Assembly: GCA_016860685.1 (NCBI GenBank) | Contig: BOJX01000017.1 | Span: 1 to 41,335, forward strand | From: Planctomycetota bacterium | GTDB taxonomy: Bacteria > Planctomycetota > Phycisphaerae > UBA1845 | Direction of reading: 5' to 3' | DNA length: 41,335 bases | Part shown: one piece after another, positions 33,826 to 41,335 of the stretch | How positions within the stretch are numbered: the stretch's first letter is position 1 | How the letters are laid out: each line of letters opens with the position of its first letter | Notes under the pieces: generated by a model | What the model was told of the DNA's origin: nothing | Databases searched by the model: none | The model's input: only the letters and a program-made list of their open reading frames with translations | Made by a program: the position numbers and the translations under genes

Positions 33826-36488
33826 TGAAGCGGACTCGCACGGGTGGGGGGGGAAGCAACGTGTTGACGATCAGGGTCATCTTGAGCCTGCTTGCCCTGC
33901 TTCCGGCGGAGAAAGGCGAAGTGCGCTGGGAAGCGCCGGTGACGACGGCGCAGGTCGGCGAGCCGATCGACCTTCGGCTGGTCTTCACGAACACCGACGA
34001 TCCTGCGACGCCGGAGATTCCTCCGATCGACGGGGGGGATTTGCGTCTCGTCGGAGGTCCGTCGCGGTCGGAAGTCGTGCAGTTGCTTGGCGGGCGACGC
34101 TCGCGCGAGGTGACGTACACGCTGGTATACCGCTTCGTCGCAGCGAAAGCCGGAACGATCACGATCCCTGCGTTGAAGCTTCACGCCGGGGCACGCGAGT
34201 ACCGGACGGAGCCGCTGGTGCTGACGATCACAGACCCGCCACCGCAATCCGACTTTCCCGGCGACCGCCTCGTGTACACGGAGATCGAGGTGGACCGGAC
34301 GCGCGTCTACCTGACGCAGATGATCACCGCGCGTCTGCGTCTCGGCGTGCGTAAGATCGAGCGCGGCGGTGGCGTTCTGGACGACCGCGGGACGCTGCTG
34401 AAGTACATCGGGGCGCACGGGAAGTTCGACCTGTCGATCTTCGCCGGGGAAAAACAGCGGCTGACGCAGCGCGTCTTGAAAGACTCGGCCGGGCGCGAGC
34501 ACACCTACGACGTCGTCGTGTTTGAGAAGGTGATCCGGGCGGAGGAGGAGGGGGAGCTGCGGATCGGACCGGTTTCGGCGTTCGTCGAGTACCCGACGCA
34601 GGCGCAGTTGCGCCGGACGTTCTTTGATTACGAGCTGGAAGCGACGCGCACGGAGCGCGTGTCGGCGCGGAGCGAGGCCGTCGCGGTTCAGATCGTTGCG
34701 CCGCCGCGGGAAGGGCGCCCGACGGAATTCAACGGCGCGATCGGAGCGTACACGTTCACGGCGTCGGCGGTTCCGACTGAAGTGGAGGCCGGGCAGCCGA
34801 TTACGCTGAGTCTGACGATCGGCGGGCAGCCGATCGAAGGTGTGCTCGGTCCGGATCTGGAGCAGCAGACGGATCTTGCGGGGCGCTTCGAGTTCAGTCA
34901 CGACGATCTTGCGGGCGAGATTACGCCGCAGGGGAAGGTCTTCCGGGTTGCGGTTTTTCCGCGTCAGCCGGGTCGGCAGACGATCCCGTCGCTGCGTTGG
35001 GCGTACTTCGATCCGGACCGGGAGACGTACGTCACTTGCGCGACCGAGCCGATCGAGGTCAACGTGCTGCCGATGTCATCACGTCCGGACCGGCTGACGT
35101 CGGGACCGCCCGCGGGCGACGCATCAGAGTCCGCATCGCGCGCGACGGCGCTGACGGTGGTTGCGGGGGGGCTTGCCGCGAACGTGGCGGATCCGGCGCT
35201 TCTGCTGGTGGATCAGGAGCTGTCCAGCGGAGGGGTGCTGATTGCGGCGCTGGCGGCGCCTCCCGCACTGCTGGTGACACTGGGCGTGGTCGTCCGGCGG
35301 CGGAGGATGTTGCGGGAATCTCCGGGTCTTGCACGGCGCAGCCGGGCTCGGCGGCGTGCGGCCGAGACGTTGTCTGCCGCGGCGCGGGCGTCGACCGCGC
35401 AGTCGCGGGCCGGCGTGATCGGCGCGGCGCTGGCGGGATACCTGGCGGACCGGTTTGATTTGCCGGCCGGACAGGTCACATCGGAAGACGCCCGGCGCAC
35501 GCTCGAGCGCTTCGCCGCGCCGCCGGCGCTGACGGAGCGTGTTTGCGACTTGCTGTCGGCGTGCGAGGCCGCCCGGTTCTCGCCCGCGGCGGAGGCGGTC
35601 GGCGACATCGACGCGGCTGGCGCCTTGACGCTGATCGATGAGATCGAGCGATCCACGCGAATGTCGCGGCGTGCGCCACGGACTGCTCCGGCAGCCTTGA
35701 CGATGATTCTCGTGGCGCTGAATCTGGCCACTTCGGCGGCACTGGCGGGCGACGACCCGGGCGACGCGATCCGCGCCGGGTTGTCCGCATACGATCAGGC
35801 TGCGGCGCTGTCGGCGACCGATCCGGCCGGTGCTCGGCTGCTTTTTGAAGCGGCGGCGCAACACTTCGAGTCGGCACTGGCGACAGGACTGCGCAACGGT
35901 TACACGGAGTACAACCTCGGCAATGCGTACTTTCAGGCCGGTCGGCTGGGCGAGGCGGTGCTGCATTACCGACGGGCGATGCGTCTGATCCCACTGAACG
36001 ACGACCTGCGTCAGAATCTCGCCACGGCGCGCAAGCGATGTCTGACGTACATCGCGCCGTCACGAGCTTCGTCCGTGTTGCGCAGCATCTTTTTCTGGCA
36101 TCACACGACGTCGCTTAAGGCGCGGACGCATGTCGCGGTCGGCGCGAATGCGGTGGCGTGTGCGTGCGCGGCGGTCTGGATGTTCCGTCGCCGGCGCGGG
36201 TGGGTTCAGGCGGCGCTGGCGACGTGGGTCGTTGCGGCCGGGGCCGGCGCGTCAGTTCTGGCGCAGATTGCGCAGGAACGCCGCACTCCCCCCGGGGTCG
36301 TGCTGGCAGCGGACGTCGGCGTCCACAAAGGACCGGGCGCGGGCTACGAGCGGCAATTCGCCCAGCCCCTCCAGGCCGGAGTCGAATTCGCGTTGCGTGA
36401 GCGGCGCGGGGACTGGTGGCGCGTCGCGTTCGCCGACGGGCAGGAGGGCTGGATTCCCGCGCGTGCCGCGGCGCTGGTGGTCGAGTAA
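33825..36488 (+). CDS. Fused BatD-BatE protein
   Basis: An 887-residue protein that combines two usually separate Bat components. Residues 30-420 are BatD-like: repeated beta domains (VRWEAPVTTAQVGEPIDLRL; YTEIEVDRTRVYLTQMITAR; FTASAVPTEVEAGQPITLSL). A helix near 470 and a cytoplasmic part with VIGAALAGYLADRFDLPAGQ follow. Near residue 613 a methionine (ATG 35661) begins a signal-like segment, TMILVALNLATSAALAGDD. After that come a TPR region (YTEYNLGNAYFQAGRLGEAV), two more helices (about 768-815) and an SH3-like domain (VGVHKGPGAGYERQFAQPLQ and DWWRVAFADGQEGWIPARAA), which together define BatE. No stop separates the halves. It may be one fused chain, or BatE could also start internally; no strong ribosome site precedes ATG 35661. 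Confidence 0.85.
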   Translation: MKRTRTGGGGSNVLTIRVILSLLALLPAEKGEVRWEAPVTTAQVGEPIDLRLVFTNTDDPATPEIPPIDGGDLRLVGGPSRSEVVQLLGGRRSREVTYTLVYRFVAAKAGTITIPALKLHAGAREYRTEPLVLTITDPPPQSDFPGDRLVYTEIEVDRTRVYLTQMITARLRLGVRKIERGGGVLDDRGTLLKYIGAHGKFDLSIFAGEKQRLTQRVLKDSAGREHTYDVVVFEKVIRAEEEGELRIGPVSAFVEYPTQAQLRRTFFDYELEATRTERVSARSEAVAVQIVAPPREGRPTEFNGAIGAYTFTASAVPTEVEAGQPITLSLTIGGQPIEGVLGPDLEQQTDLAGRFEFSHDDLAGEITPQGKVFRVAVFPRQPGRQTIPSLRWAYFDPDRETYVTCATEPIEVNVLPMSSRPDRLTSGPPAGDASESASRATALTVVAGGLAANVADPALLLVDQELSSGGVLIAALAAPPALLVTLGVVVRRRRMLRESPGLARRSRARRRAAETLSAAARASTAQSRAGVIGAALAGYLADRFDLPAGQVTSEDARRTLERFAAPPALTERVCDLLSACEAARFSPAAEAVGDIDAAGALTLIDEIERSTRMSRRAPRTAPAALTMILVALNLATSAALAGDDPGDAIRAGLSAYDQAAALSATDPAGARLLFEAAAQHFESALATGLRNGYTEYNLGNAYFQAGRLGEAVLHYRRAMRLIPLNDDLRQNLATARKRCLTYIAPSRASSVLRSIFFWHHTTSLKARTHVAVGANAVACACAAVWMFRRRRGWVQAALATWVVAAGAGASVLAQIAQERRTPPGVVLAADVGVHKGPGAGYERQFAQPLQAGVEFALRERRGDWWRVAFADGQEGWIPARAAALVVE

Positions 36489-36503
36489 CCTCGGCAGCCG
36501 CGC

Positions 36504-38192
36504 ATGAACCCGGTCGAATTCATCATCCGCTGTCACGAGCAGACGAAGCATTATTTCCACCGGTATGCGCGCTCTGCGGGCGAACTGGACTGGTCGAATC
36601 AGCCGGATCCTTTCCGCGCGTATGCCGGCGCGCCGCGCGTAATGCTGCCGCTGGCGACCGTCGATCCTTCGCCAGCGTACGAGTCGCTGTTCTCGTTGGA
36701 ATCGCTGCCGGTCGCACCTGTCACGCTGGAGACGATCAGCGTTTTCCTGGAGTGTGCGCTGGGGCTGTCCGCGTGGAAGTCCTTCAAAGGCTCACGCTGG
36801 GCGCTGCGCTGCAATCCCTCCAGCGGCAATCTGCATCCGACGGAGGGATACGTGGTTCTCGGCGCGACGTCGGGGCTGCATGACCAGCCCGCGGTTTACC
36901 ACTACGCGCCGGCGGAACACGCGCTGGAGCGGCGGGGAGAGCTTTCGGAGGACGGGTGGCGAGCGCTGATTGAAGGTCTGCCGGTCGGAGCGTTCCTCGT
37001 CGGGCTGACGTCGATCGCGTGGCGCGAGGCGTGGAAATACGGCGAGCGCGCCCTGCGGTACTGCCAGCACGACGTGGGTCATGCGATCGGCGCCTTGCGG
37101 TTCTCCGCGGCATCACTGGGGTGGAGTCTTCATGTGTTGGAAGCGATGTCGGACGAGGACGTCGAGACGTTGCTCGGACTCGACGCCGTGTCCTGGCCGA
37201 GTAATTCCGACCGCGAGCATGCGGACCTTCTCGCCGTCGTCAATCCCTCCGGGCAGTGCATTGTCGATTGCGCCGGGAAATGCGTTCTGGATTGTCACGC
37301 GCTGAAGCCCGACCGGGCGACGTGGACCGGGACGCCGAACGTTCTGAGTCGGGAGTCGCTGCACTGGGAGCTTGTGTATGCCGCCGCCGAAGCCTGGCGA
37401 AAACCGCGCGGTGCGCCGGCGCCTCTCGGGTCGCAGGTCCCTCCCACGGTGCGCGAACACGCCCGGGACGACGCGTACGCCGCGGCGTCGGCGTCTCGCC
37501 CGGTGCGCTCCTCTCGGGAAATCATCCGCATGCGGCGCAGCGCGGTCGCGTTCGACGGCGTCGCCACGCTTCCGGCGGAGCAATTCTTCCTGATGATGCA
37601 CCGTCTGATGCCGGACCCGCAACGAGCGCCGTGGGACGCGCTCAGTCCGCCGACGGCGATCCACCTTGCGATCTTCGTACATCGCGTCACCGGCCTGACG
37701 CCGGGGTTGTACGCGCTCGTGCGTGACCCGTCGGATCGGGAAAGTCTCGCGTCGAGCATGAGGCCGGACTTCGCCTGGACGGCGCCGCCGGGATGCCCCG
37801 ACGGGTTGCCGCTTTTCTTCCTCCTTGAAGGCGACGCGCGGCGGGCGGCGACCGCGGTGAGCTGTCACCAGTTCATCGCCGGCGCCGGTGTGTTCAGCCT
37901 CGGCATGATCGCGCGGTTCCGGGACACGCTCGAACACCTCGGGGCGTGGGGATACCGCCGGCTTTTCTGGGAGGCCGGACTTGTCGGACAGACCCTCTAT
38001 CTCGAAGCCGAGGCCGCCGGGTTGCGCGGCACCGGGATCGGGTGTTACTTCGACGACGCGGTGCATGAGACCTTCGGCCTGACCGGCGACGCTTGGCAGT
38101 CGATGTACCACTTTACCGTCGGCAGACCCGTCGAGGACGTGCGGCTCACGACGGAGCCCGCGTACCCGCGCCGCCGCGCGGACCTTCCCTGA
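36504..38192 (+). CDS. SagB-type nitroreductase family oxidoreductase (two tandem domains)
   Basis: A 562-residue flavin-dependent oxidoreductase. The first half (about 70-255) carries RWALRCNPSSGNLHPTEGYV, the FMN-binding signature of SagB-type dehydrogenases, and YCQHDVGHAIGALRFSAASL. The second half (about 340-540) is another nitroreductase-like domain with IIRMRRSAVAFDGVATLP and RRLFWEAGLVGQTLYLEAEA. Length and duplication match the long SagB-type proteins. SagB enzymes in peptide biosynthesis oxidise azolines to azoles with a YcaO partner; no YcaO protein or precursor peptide is seen here, so another redox role is likely. It starts 15 bases after the Bat fusion gene, implying co-transcription. 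The ATG has no clear ribosome site, but the family N-terminus fits. Confidence 0.85.
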   Translation: MNPVEFIIRCHEQTKHYFHRYARSAGELDWSNQPDPFRAYAGAPRVMLPLATVDPSPAYESLFSLESLPVAPVTLETISVFLECALGLSAWKSFKGSRWALRCNPSSGNLHPTEGYVVLGATSGLHDQPAVYHYAPAEHALERRGELSEDGWRALIEGLPVGAFLVGLTSIAWREAWKYGERALRYCQHDVGHAIGALRFSAASLGWSLHVLEAMSDEDVETLLGLDAVSWPSNSDREHADLLAVVNPSGQCIVDCAGKCVLDCHALKPDRATWTGTPNVLSRESLHWELVYAAAEAWRKPRGAPAPLGSQVPPTVREHARDDAYAAASASRPVRSSREIIRMRRSAVAFDGVATLPAEQFFLMMHRLMPDPQRAPWDALSPPTAIHLAIFVHRVTGLTPGLYALVRDPSDRESLASSMRPDFAWTAPPGCPDGLPLFFLLEGDARRAATAVSCHQFIAGAGVFSLGMIARFRDTLEHLGAWGYRRLFWEAGLVGQTLYLEAEAAGLRGTGIGCYFDDAVHETFGLTGDAWQSMYHFTVGRPVEDVRLTTEPAYPRRRADLP

Positions 38193-38265
38193 TCGAGGCG
38201 GAGCGTCGAGCACCGAGCGGATGCGCGCCGTGCTTCCGCACGCAACGCCGGTGCCGCCGCAAGCC

Positions 38266-39951
38266 TCACGGTCCGCAGCCCGGAATCTCGTCCTCGCCGG
38301 TGAATCCGTTCATGAACTGTGCCGCGTCCGCCAGGTCCACGTCGCAGTCGTCGTCGATGTCAAACACGAGGCACTCGGCGGCTGCGCATGCGTCCGGGTC
38401 GCCCAGGCAATCCGCAAGCGCCGCGAAATCCGACAGGTCGCGGCGGCAATCGCCGTCGCTGTCGCCCGGAAGCGGGGCGGTTCCGCTGTTTTTCATGAAG
38501 ATGACCACGTCGGCCTCCTCGTCGATGAGCGCCAGATCGAGGTCGCCGTCATTGTCGAAGTCAAACGGCACGGCGCAGGACGCGGCCTGCGGCGCGTCGA
38601 ATTCCCGCACGAAGCTGAACACCCCCGCGCCATTGTTGGCGTACAACCACCAGTCCCCGGAGTAGCTCGAGTTGATCCAGTCCAGATCGCCGTCGCCGTC
38701 CAGGTCGCCGAAGTCCGTCGCCAGCGGGAAGGCGTCGGCGCTGTAACGCACCGCCGCGGAGAACGCCCCCGCGCCGTCGCCGAACATGACCGCGACACGG
38801 TTGTCGGTGCTGTTGGCGGTGCCGACGTCGAAGGTCCGGTCCCCGTTCAGATCCCCCAGCGCCAGCATCCACGTCCGCCCGTCGCAACTTCGCGATGAGG
38901 CCTGCGTGAACGTCCCGTTGCCGTTGCCGGTCATGACGATCATCGTCTGCGACCCGCGGGTGCCGATGACGAGGTCGAGGATGAGGTCGCCGTTCATGTC
39001 CGCCGCCCCGAGCGACCACTCCCCGGACCCGCCGCCTTCAAAAGTCGTCGCCGGACCGAAACGCCCGGCGCCGTCGTTCAGGCTGATCGACAGGCTGCCG
39101 ATACCGCCCGAGTTTGTGTTGACGATGTCGAGGTCGCCGTCGCCGTCTGCGTCCAGCACCGCAATGCCGCGCGGGGCGATGCCCACGTGGATGACCTGCC
39201 GCGGGGCGAACGTCCCGTCGCCGTTGCCCAGCAGGACCGACACCGTGTCGTCGTCGATCGCCACGACGCACGCATCCGCGATTCCGTCACGGTTGAAATC
39301 CGCCGGTTCGTTGGGACTTGCCCGACGCCCGCAGGGGAACGTCGGCTGAAGGAAGGGATGAAACTCGCCGCTACGACCGCCCTTGTTGATGAACACCCGC
39401 AGGTCCGCCGTGTCCTCGTTGACGATCGTCAGGTCCAGGAATCCGTCGCCGTCCACGTCCGTCCCCAGCCCCCCGTAGGAGCGCGTCGTCTGGTTCTGAT
39501 TCGTGCGCGTCGTCATCCGCGCGATTTCGGTGAAGGTCATCGGTGAAGGCCGCGCGTTCGTCCAGAACGTGTACGACGCCCCGGCGTTGCGAAGCCGCGT
39601 CCCGTCTGCGCCCTCGATCTCGTTCGAGAGGATGACCATCACGGTCTCGCCGTGGGAGAAAGGCCGGGCCGGGCGCAACGTCACCGTCCGGTCGTCATCC
39701 GAGAAGGAGAACGTCCCCTGCACCGTCCCGCTCCACCGGGCGAACGCCCAGAACGTGCGCAGCGGGACGATCGTGTCCCGGTTCACGGGACGATCGAAGC
39801 GCACCACGATCGGCGTGTTGACCGGTGCGTCATTGACGCCCGGCAGCGGCGACACGGACTCAACCCGGATCCGCTGGGCCTCGGCGGACGGCAGCGCGAC
39901 GACGGCCGTGACACTCGCAGCCAGAATCCACGAGATGCAATATCGGCGCAT
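38266..39951 (-). CDS. Secreted FG-GAP/VCBS-repeat protein with dockerin-like C-terminus
   Basis: A 561-residue exported protein. Signal peptide: CISWILAASVTAVVALPSAE. Next an SbsA-type Ig-like domain (VSPLPGVNDAPVNTPIVVRF, with an FSHGETVMVIL strand), then about seven FG-GAP/VCBS repeats with calcium-loop motifs such as DVDGDGFLDLTIV, DFNRDGIADACVV, DADGDGDLDIVNT, DLDGDGDLDWINS and DFDNDGDLDLALI. The last 65 residues, PLPGDSDGDCRRDLSDFAALA and the matching DIDDDCDVDLADAAQFM, form a dockerin-like pair of calcium loops with cysteines. Likely a surface or extracellular beta-propeller adhesin. ATG 39951 is certain: GGAGG lies a few bases upstream. The frame further upstream is not coding. A TATACT -10 with TG ahead lies about 60 bases upstream (40010-40018). 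Confidence 0.93.
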   Translation of the reverse strand: MRRYCISWILAASVTAVVALPSAEAQRIRVESVSPLPGVNDAPVNTPIVVRFDRPVNRDTIVPLRTFWAFARWSGTVQGTFSFSDDDRTVTLRPARPFSHGETVMVILSNEIEGADGTRLRNAGASYTFWTNARPSPMTFTEIARMTTRTNQNQTTRSYGGLGTDVDGDGFLDLTIVNEDTADLRVFINKGGRSGEFHPFLQPTFPCGRRASPNEPADFNRDGIADACVVAIDDDTVSVLLGNGDGTFAPRQVIHVGIAPRGIAVLDADGDGDLDIVNTNSGGIGSLSISLNDGAGRFGPATTFEGGGSGEWSLGAADMNGDLILDLVIGTRGSQTMIVMTGNGNGTFTQASSRSCDGRTWMLALGDLNGDRTFDVGTANSTDNRVAVMFGDGAGAFSAAVRYSADAFPLATDFGDLDGDGDLDWINSSYSGDWWLYANNGAGVFSFVREFDAPQAASCAVPFDFDNDGDLDLALIDEEADVVIFMKNSGTAPLPGDSDGDCRRDLSDFAALADCLGDPDACAAAECLVFDIDDDCDVDLADAAQFMNGFTGEDEIPGCGP

Positions 39952-40009
39952 GACTTCCCTCCTGAGGTTCCGACGACTTCCCCCGGCCCGCGAAGGCCCC
40001 GACCGCCCC

Positions 40010-40018
40010 AGTATACCA
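40010..40018 (-). promoter_or_regulatory. Extended -10 element of the FG-GAP gene
   Basis: On the minus strand TGGTATACT reads as TG-N-TATACT (40018-40010), an extended -10 that can work without a strong -35; none is evident 17 bases before it. It gives a leader of roughly 50 bases before ATG 39951. Confidence 0.5.
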
Positions 40019-40148
40019 CGGGACGCCGCTGACCGGGGCGGCCCGCACGGCAAGGCGGCGGCAACGTGACCGGGACTTTCGACAGGTGGAGATTCCCGGC
40101 CGTCTTGCCCTGTCCGGTCTTGCGGCGGGTCGGTATGCTCCCGCCCGC

Positions 40149-41120
40149 ATGATTGTCCCTTTCAGGGCAGCGCAGGAGTTTGACGCCGGGCCGAAGTGGA
40201 AGGAGCTGTTTGAGCTGCTTTGGCCTGCTTATCATGCTTGGTTTCTCAAAGAGGGCGACGCTGCACGACCCTCGTACCCGGCGTGCCGGGCCGCCCTGCG
40301 GCAGCACATGCCCGAAATCGTGCCGACCTTCGAACGCCTCGTCGATCTCGCCGGCGGGTCTGACTCCGTCGCGCGATGCCTGAGTCTGTACCGCCCAACG
40401 CCGTATCTGACCGGTTGCTCACAGGCGGTCTGGACGCGACGCGAGCCGATGCTCGTTCGCAATTATGATTATCACCCGAAGCTCTGGGATGGCGTGCTTT
40501 GGCATACCGCGTGGAACGGGCGACAGGTGATCGCGATGAGCGACTGCCTCTGGGGCCTGCTCGACGGAATCAATGAGGACGGACTCGTGGTGTCGCTGTC
40601 GTTCGGCGGGCGCAAGGTCGTGGGCGACGGGTTCGGCATCCCGCTCGTGCTCCGGTATGTCCTGGAGACCTGCGGGCGCGTGTCGCAGGCGATCGAGGTG
40701 TTACGCCGCGTGCCCTCGCACATGAGCTACAATGTCACCCTCGTGGACGCGGCCGGAAACTTCGCCACCGTCTTCGTCGCGCCCGACCGCCCCGCCATCG
40801 TCACCCGCCGCCCCCTGGCGACGAATCATCAGCGCACCGTCGAGTGGAGCCAGTACGCCCACGCCACCGCCAGTCTCGAACGCGAACGTTTCCTCGCCTC
40901 CTGCCTGGAGGATCCGCATGAAACTCCCGAGCGCTTCGCCACCCGCTTCCTCGAACCCCCGCTTTTCTCCACGGCGTTCGCCCAGGGCTGGGGCACGCTC
41001 TACACCGCGACCTACCGTCCGCGCGCCCGCGAGGCCATCTACGGCTGGCCGGGGTACACCTGCTGGCAATCCTTCGAGCGATTCACCGAGTTGCTGATGA
41101 GCGTGGAATACCGGGTGTGA
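40149..41120 (+). CDS. C45-type Ntn-hydrolase (acyl-CoA:6-APA acyltransferase-like)
   Basis: A 323-residue relative of peptidase family C45, in which a cysteine becomes the N-terminal nucleophile after self-cleavage. The likely nucleophile is Cys90 in YLTGCSQAVWTR; it is followed by PMLVRNYDYHP, the typical RNxD strand, then DGINEDGLVVSLSFGGRK, and later VPSHMSYNVTLVDAAGNFAT and ATNHQ, the NHQ turn seen in the family. The substrate could be an amide or acylated amino compound; it cannot be read. There is no signal peptide. Start: ATG 40149 or GTG 40086. A TATGCT (40134-40139) lies 9 bases ahead of ATG 40149, so the transcript may be nearly leaderless; this is inference. It is divergent from the FG-GAP gene. 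Confidence 0.82.
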   Translation: MIVPFRAAQEFDAGPKWKELFELLWPAYHAWFLKEGDAARPSYPACRAALRQHMPEIVPTFERLVDLAGGSDSVARCLSLYRPTPYLTGCSQAVWTRREPMLVRNYDYHPKLWDGVLWHTAWNGRQVIAMSDCLWGLLDGINEDGLVVSLSFGGRKVVGDGFGIPLVLRYVLETCGRVSQAIEVLRRVPSHMSYNVTLVDAAGNFATVFVAPDRPAIVTRRPLATNHQRTVEWSQYAHATASLERERFLASCLEDPHETPERFATRFLEPPLFSTAFAQGWGTLYTATYRPRAREAIYGWPGYTCWQSFERFTELLMSVEYRV

Positions 41121-41281
41121 GGGGGAGCGCTGGCGGAACCGGTGTTCTTCTTTTCGCCGGACATACCGAAGGGGCGCGCCGTGGGTTGCGGCGCGAAGTG
41201 TGTCGGCCGATGGACTGGCGAACGGGGGAGTGACGGGCGCCGGGGAACAAGATGAAATCCGTATTAATTCTTGATTTCCTC

Positions 41282-41310
41282 TTGACCGTCCGATGCCTGT
41301 GGGGTATATT
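41282..41310 (+). promoter_or_regulatory. Strong sigma-70-type promoter near the right edge
   Basis: TTGACC (41282-41287), 17 bases, then TATATT (41305-41310), in a local AT-rich stretch after ordinary GC-rich sequence. The expected transcript start is near 41317. ATG 41323 follows with AGGA ahead of it at 41312-41315, so a gene may begin at the window edge. Confidence 0.65.
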
Positions 41311-41322
41311 ACAGGACGAGAA

Positions 41323-41335
41323 ATGAGATTCGGGC
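41323..41335 (+). CDS. Possible gene start cut by the window end
   Basis: ATG 41323 is followed by only three full codons (Arg, Phe, Gly) before the end. It lies 12 bases past the -10 of a good promoter, with an AGGA-type ribosome site 7 bases ahead. Nothing can be said of the product. Confidence 0.25.

Noticed and set aside
36504-38192. Thiazole/oxazole-modified peptide biosynthesis cluster
   Set aside because: Only the SagB-type dehydrogenase is present; no YcaO cyclodehydratase, precursor peptide or exporter is found nearby.

Overview
The window is GC-rich bacterial DNA (my impression is roughly two-thirds G+C), densely packed with genes. It most resembles a member of the Planctomycetota, probably near the Phycisphaerae. 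I infer this from a secreted FG-GAP protein ending in a dockerin-like GDSDGDC/DLSDFA tail, an MJ0042-type zinc-ribbon membrane protein, a WD40 remnant of a planctomycete type, an HtrA-like protein with an NYGGP in place of the NSGGP serine motif, and a full MoxR/DUF58/Bat operon. No rRNA or tRNA gene, CRISPR array, insertion sequence or phage gene was recognised.

Layout: (1) 1-4513, the end of the respiratory complex I operon: nuoL (5' end missing), nuoM and nuoN, the proton-pumping membrane subunits. (2) 4514-5961, a low-coding stretch with hairpins, a decayed WD40 gene, a degenerate 26-29 bp repeat array and a cluster of three hairpins. (3) 5962-13046, NAD(P)H-hydrate epimerase, a NeuD/PglD-like acetyltransferase facing the other way, a stand-alone EpsI-like (DUF3485) protein, and a very large TPR protein; this resembles an exopolysaccharide/exosortase accessory locus without a visible exosortase. 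(4) 13053-18483, an HtrA-like serine protease with a well-formed promoter, a MazG-like pyrophosphohydrolase, a trypsin/PDZ protein that has lost its catalytic triad, the flavinylation enzyme ApbE, and recA. (5) 18484-25135, a homogentisate-dioxygenase-family cupin, rimO, pgsA, aroA and a zinc-ribbon membrane protein. (6) 25148-38192, a divergent pair of transcription units: leftward hupE-like plus HEAT/PDZ gene, coupled by ATGA; rightward moxR, DUF58, a DUF4381-like lipoprotein, batA, batB, batC, a fused batD-batE and a SagB-type nitroreductase. (7) 38266-41335, a secreted FG-GAP/dockerin-like protein, a C45-type Ntn-hydrolase, and a strong promoter for a gene that lies mostly beyond the window.

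How the genes work together: nuoLMN form the antiporter-like arm of complex I. The moxR-bat set is expected to build a membrane-bound AAA+/VWA chaperone-like complex; here it carries the unusual batD-batE fusion and a flavin oxidoreductase 15 bp downstream. The most interesting items are that extended Bat operon, the triad-less HtrA homologue beside a complete one, the EpsI-like/TPR pair without an exosortase, and the decayed, repeat-rich region after nuoN. I did not find a clearly new defence or biosynthetic system. All functional calls rest on reading motifs by eye.
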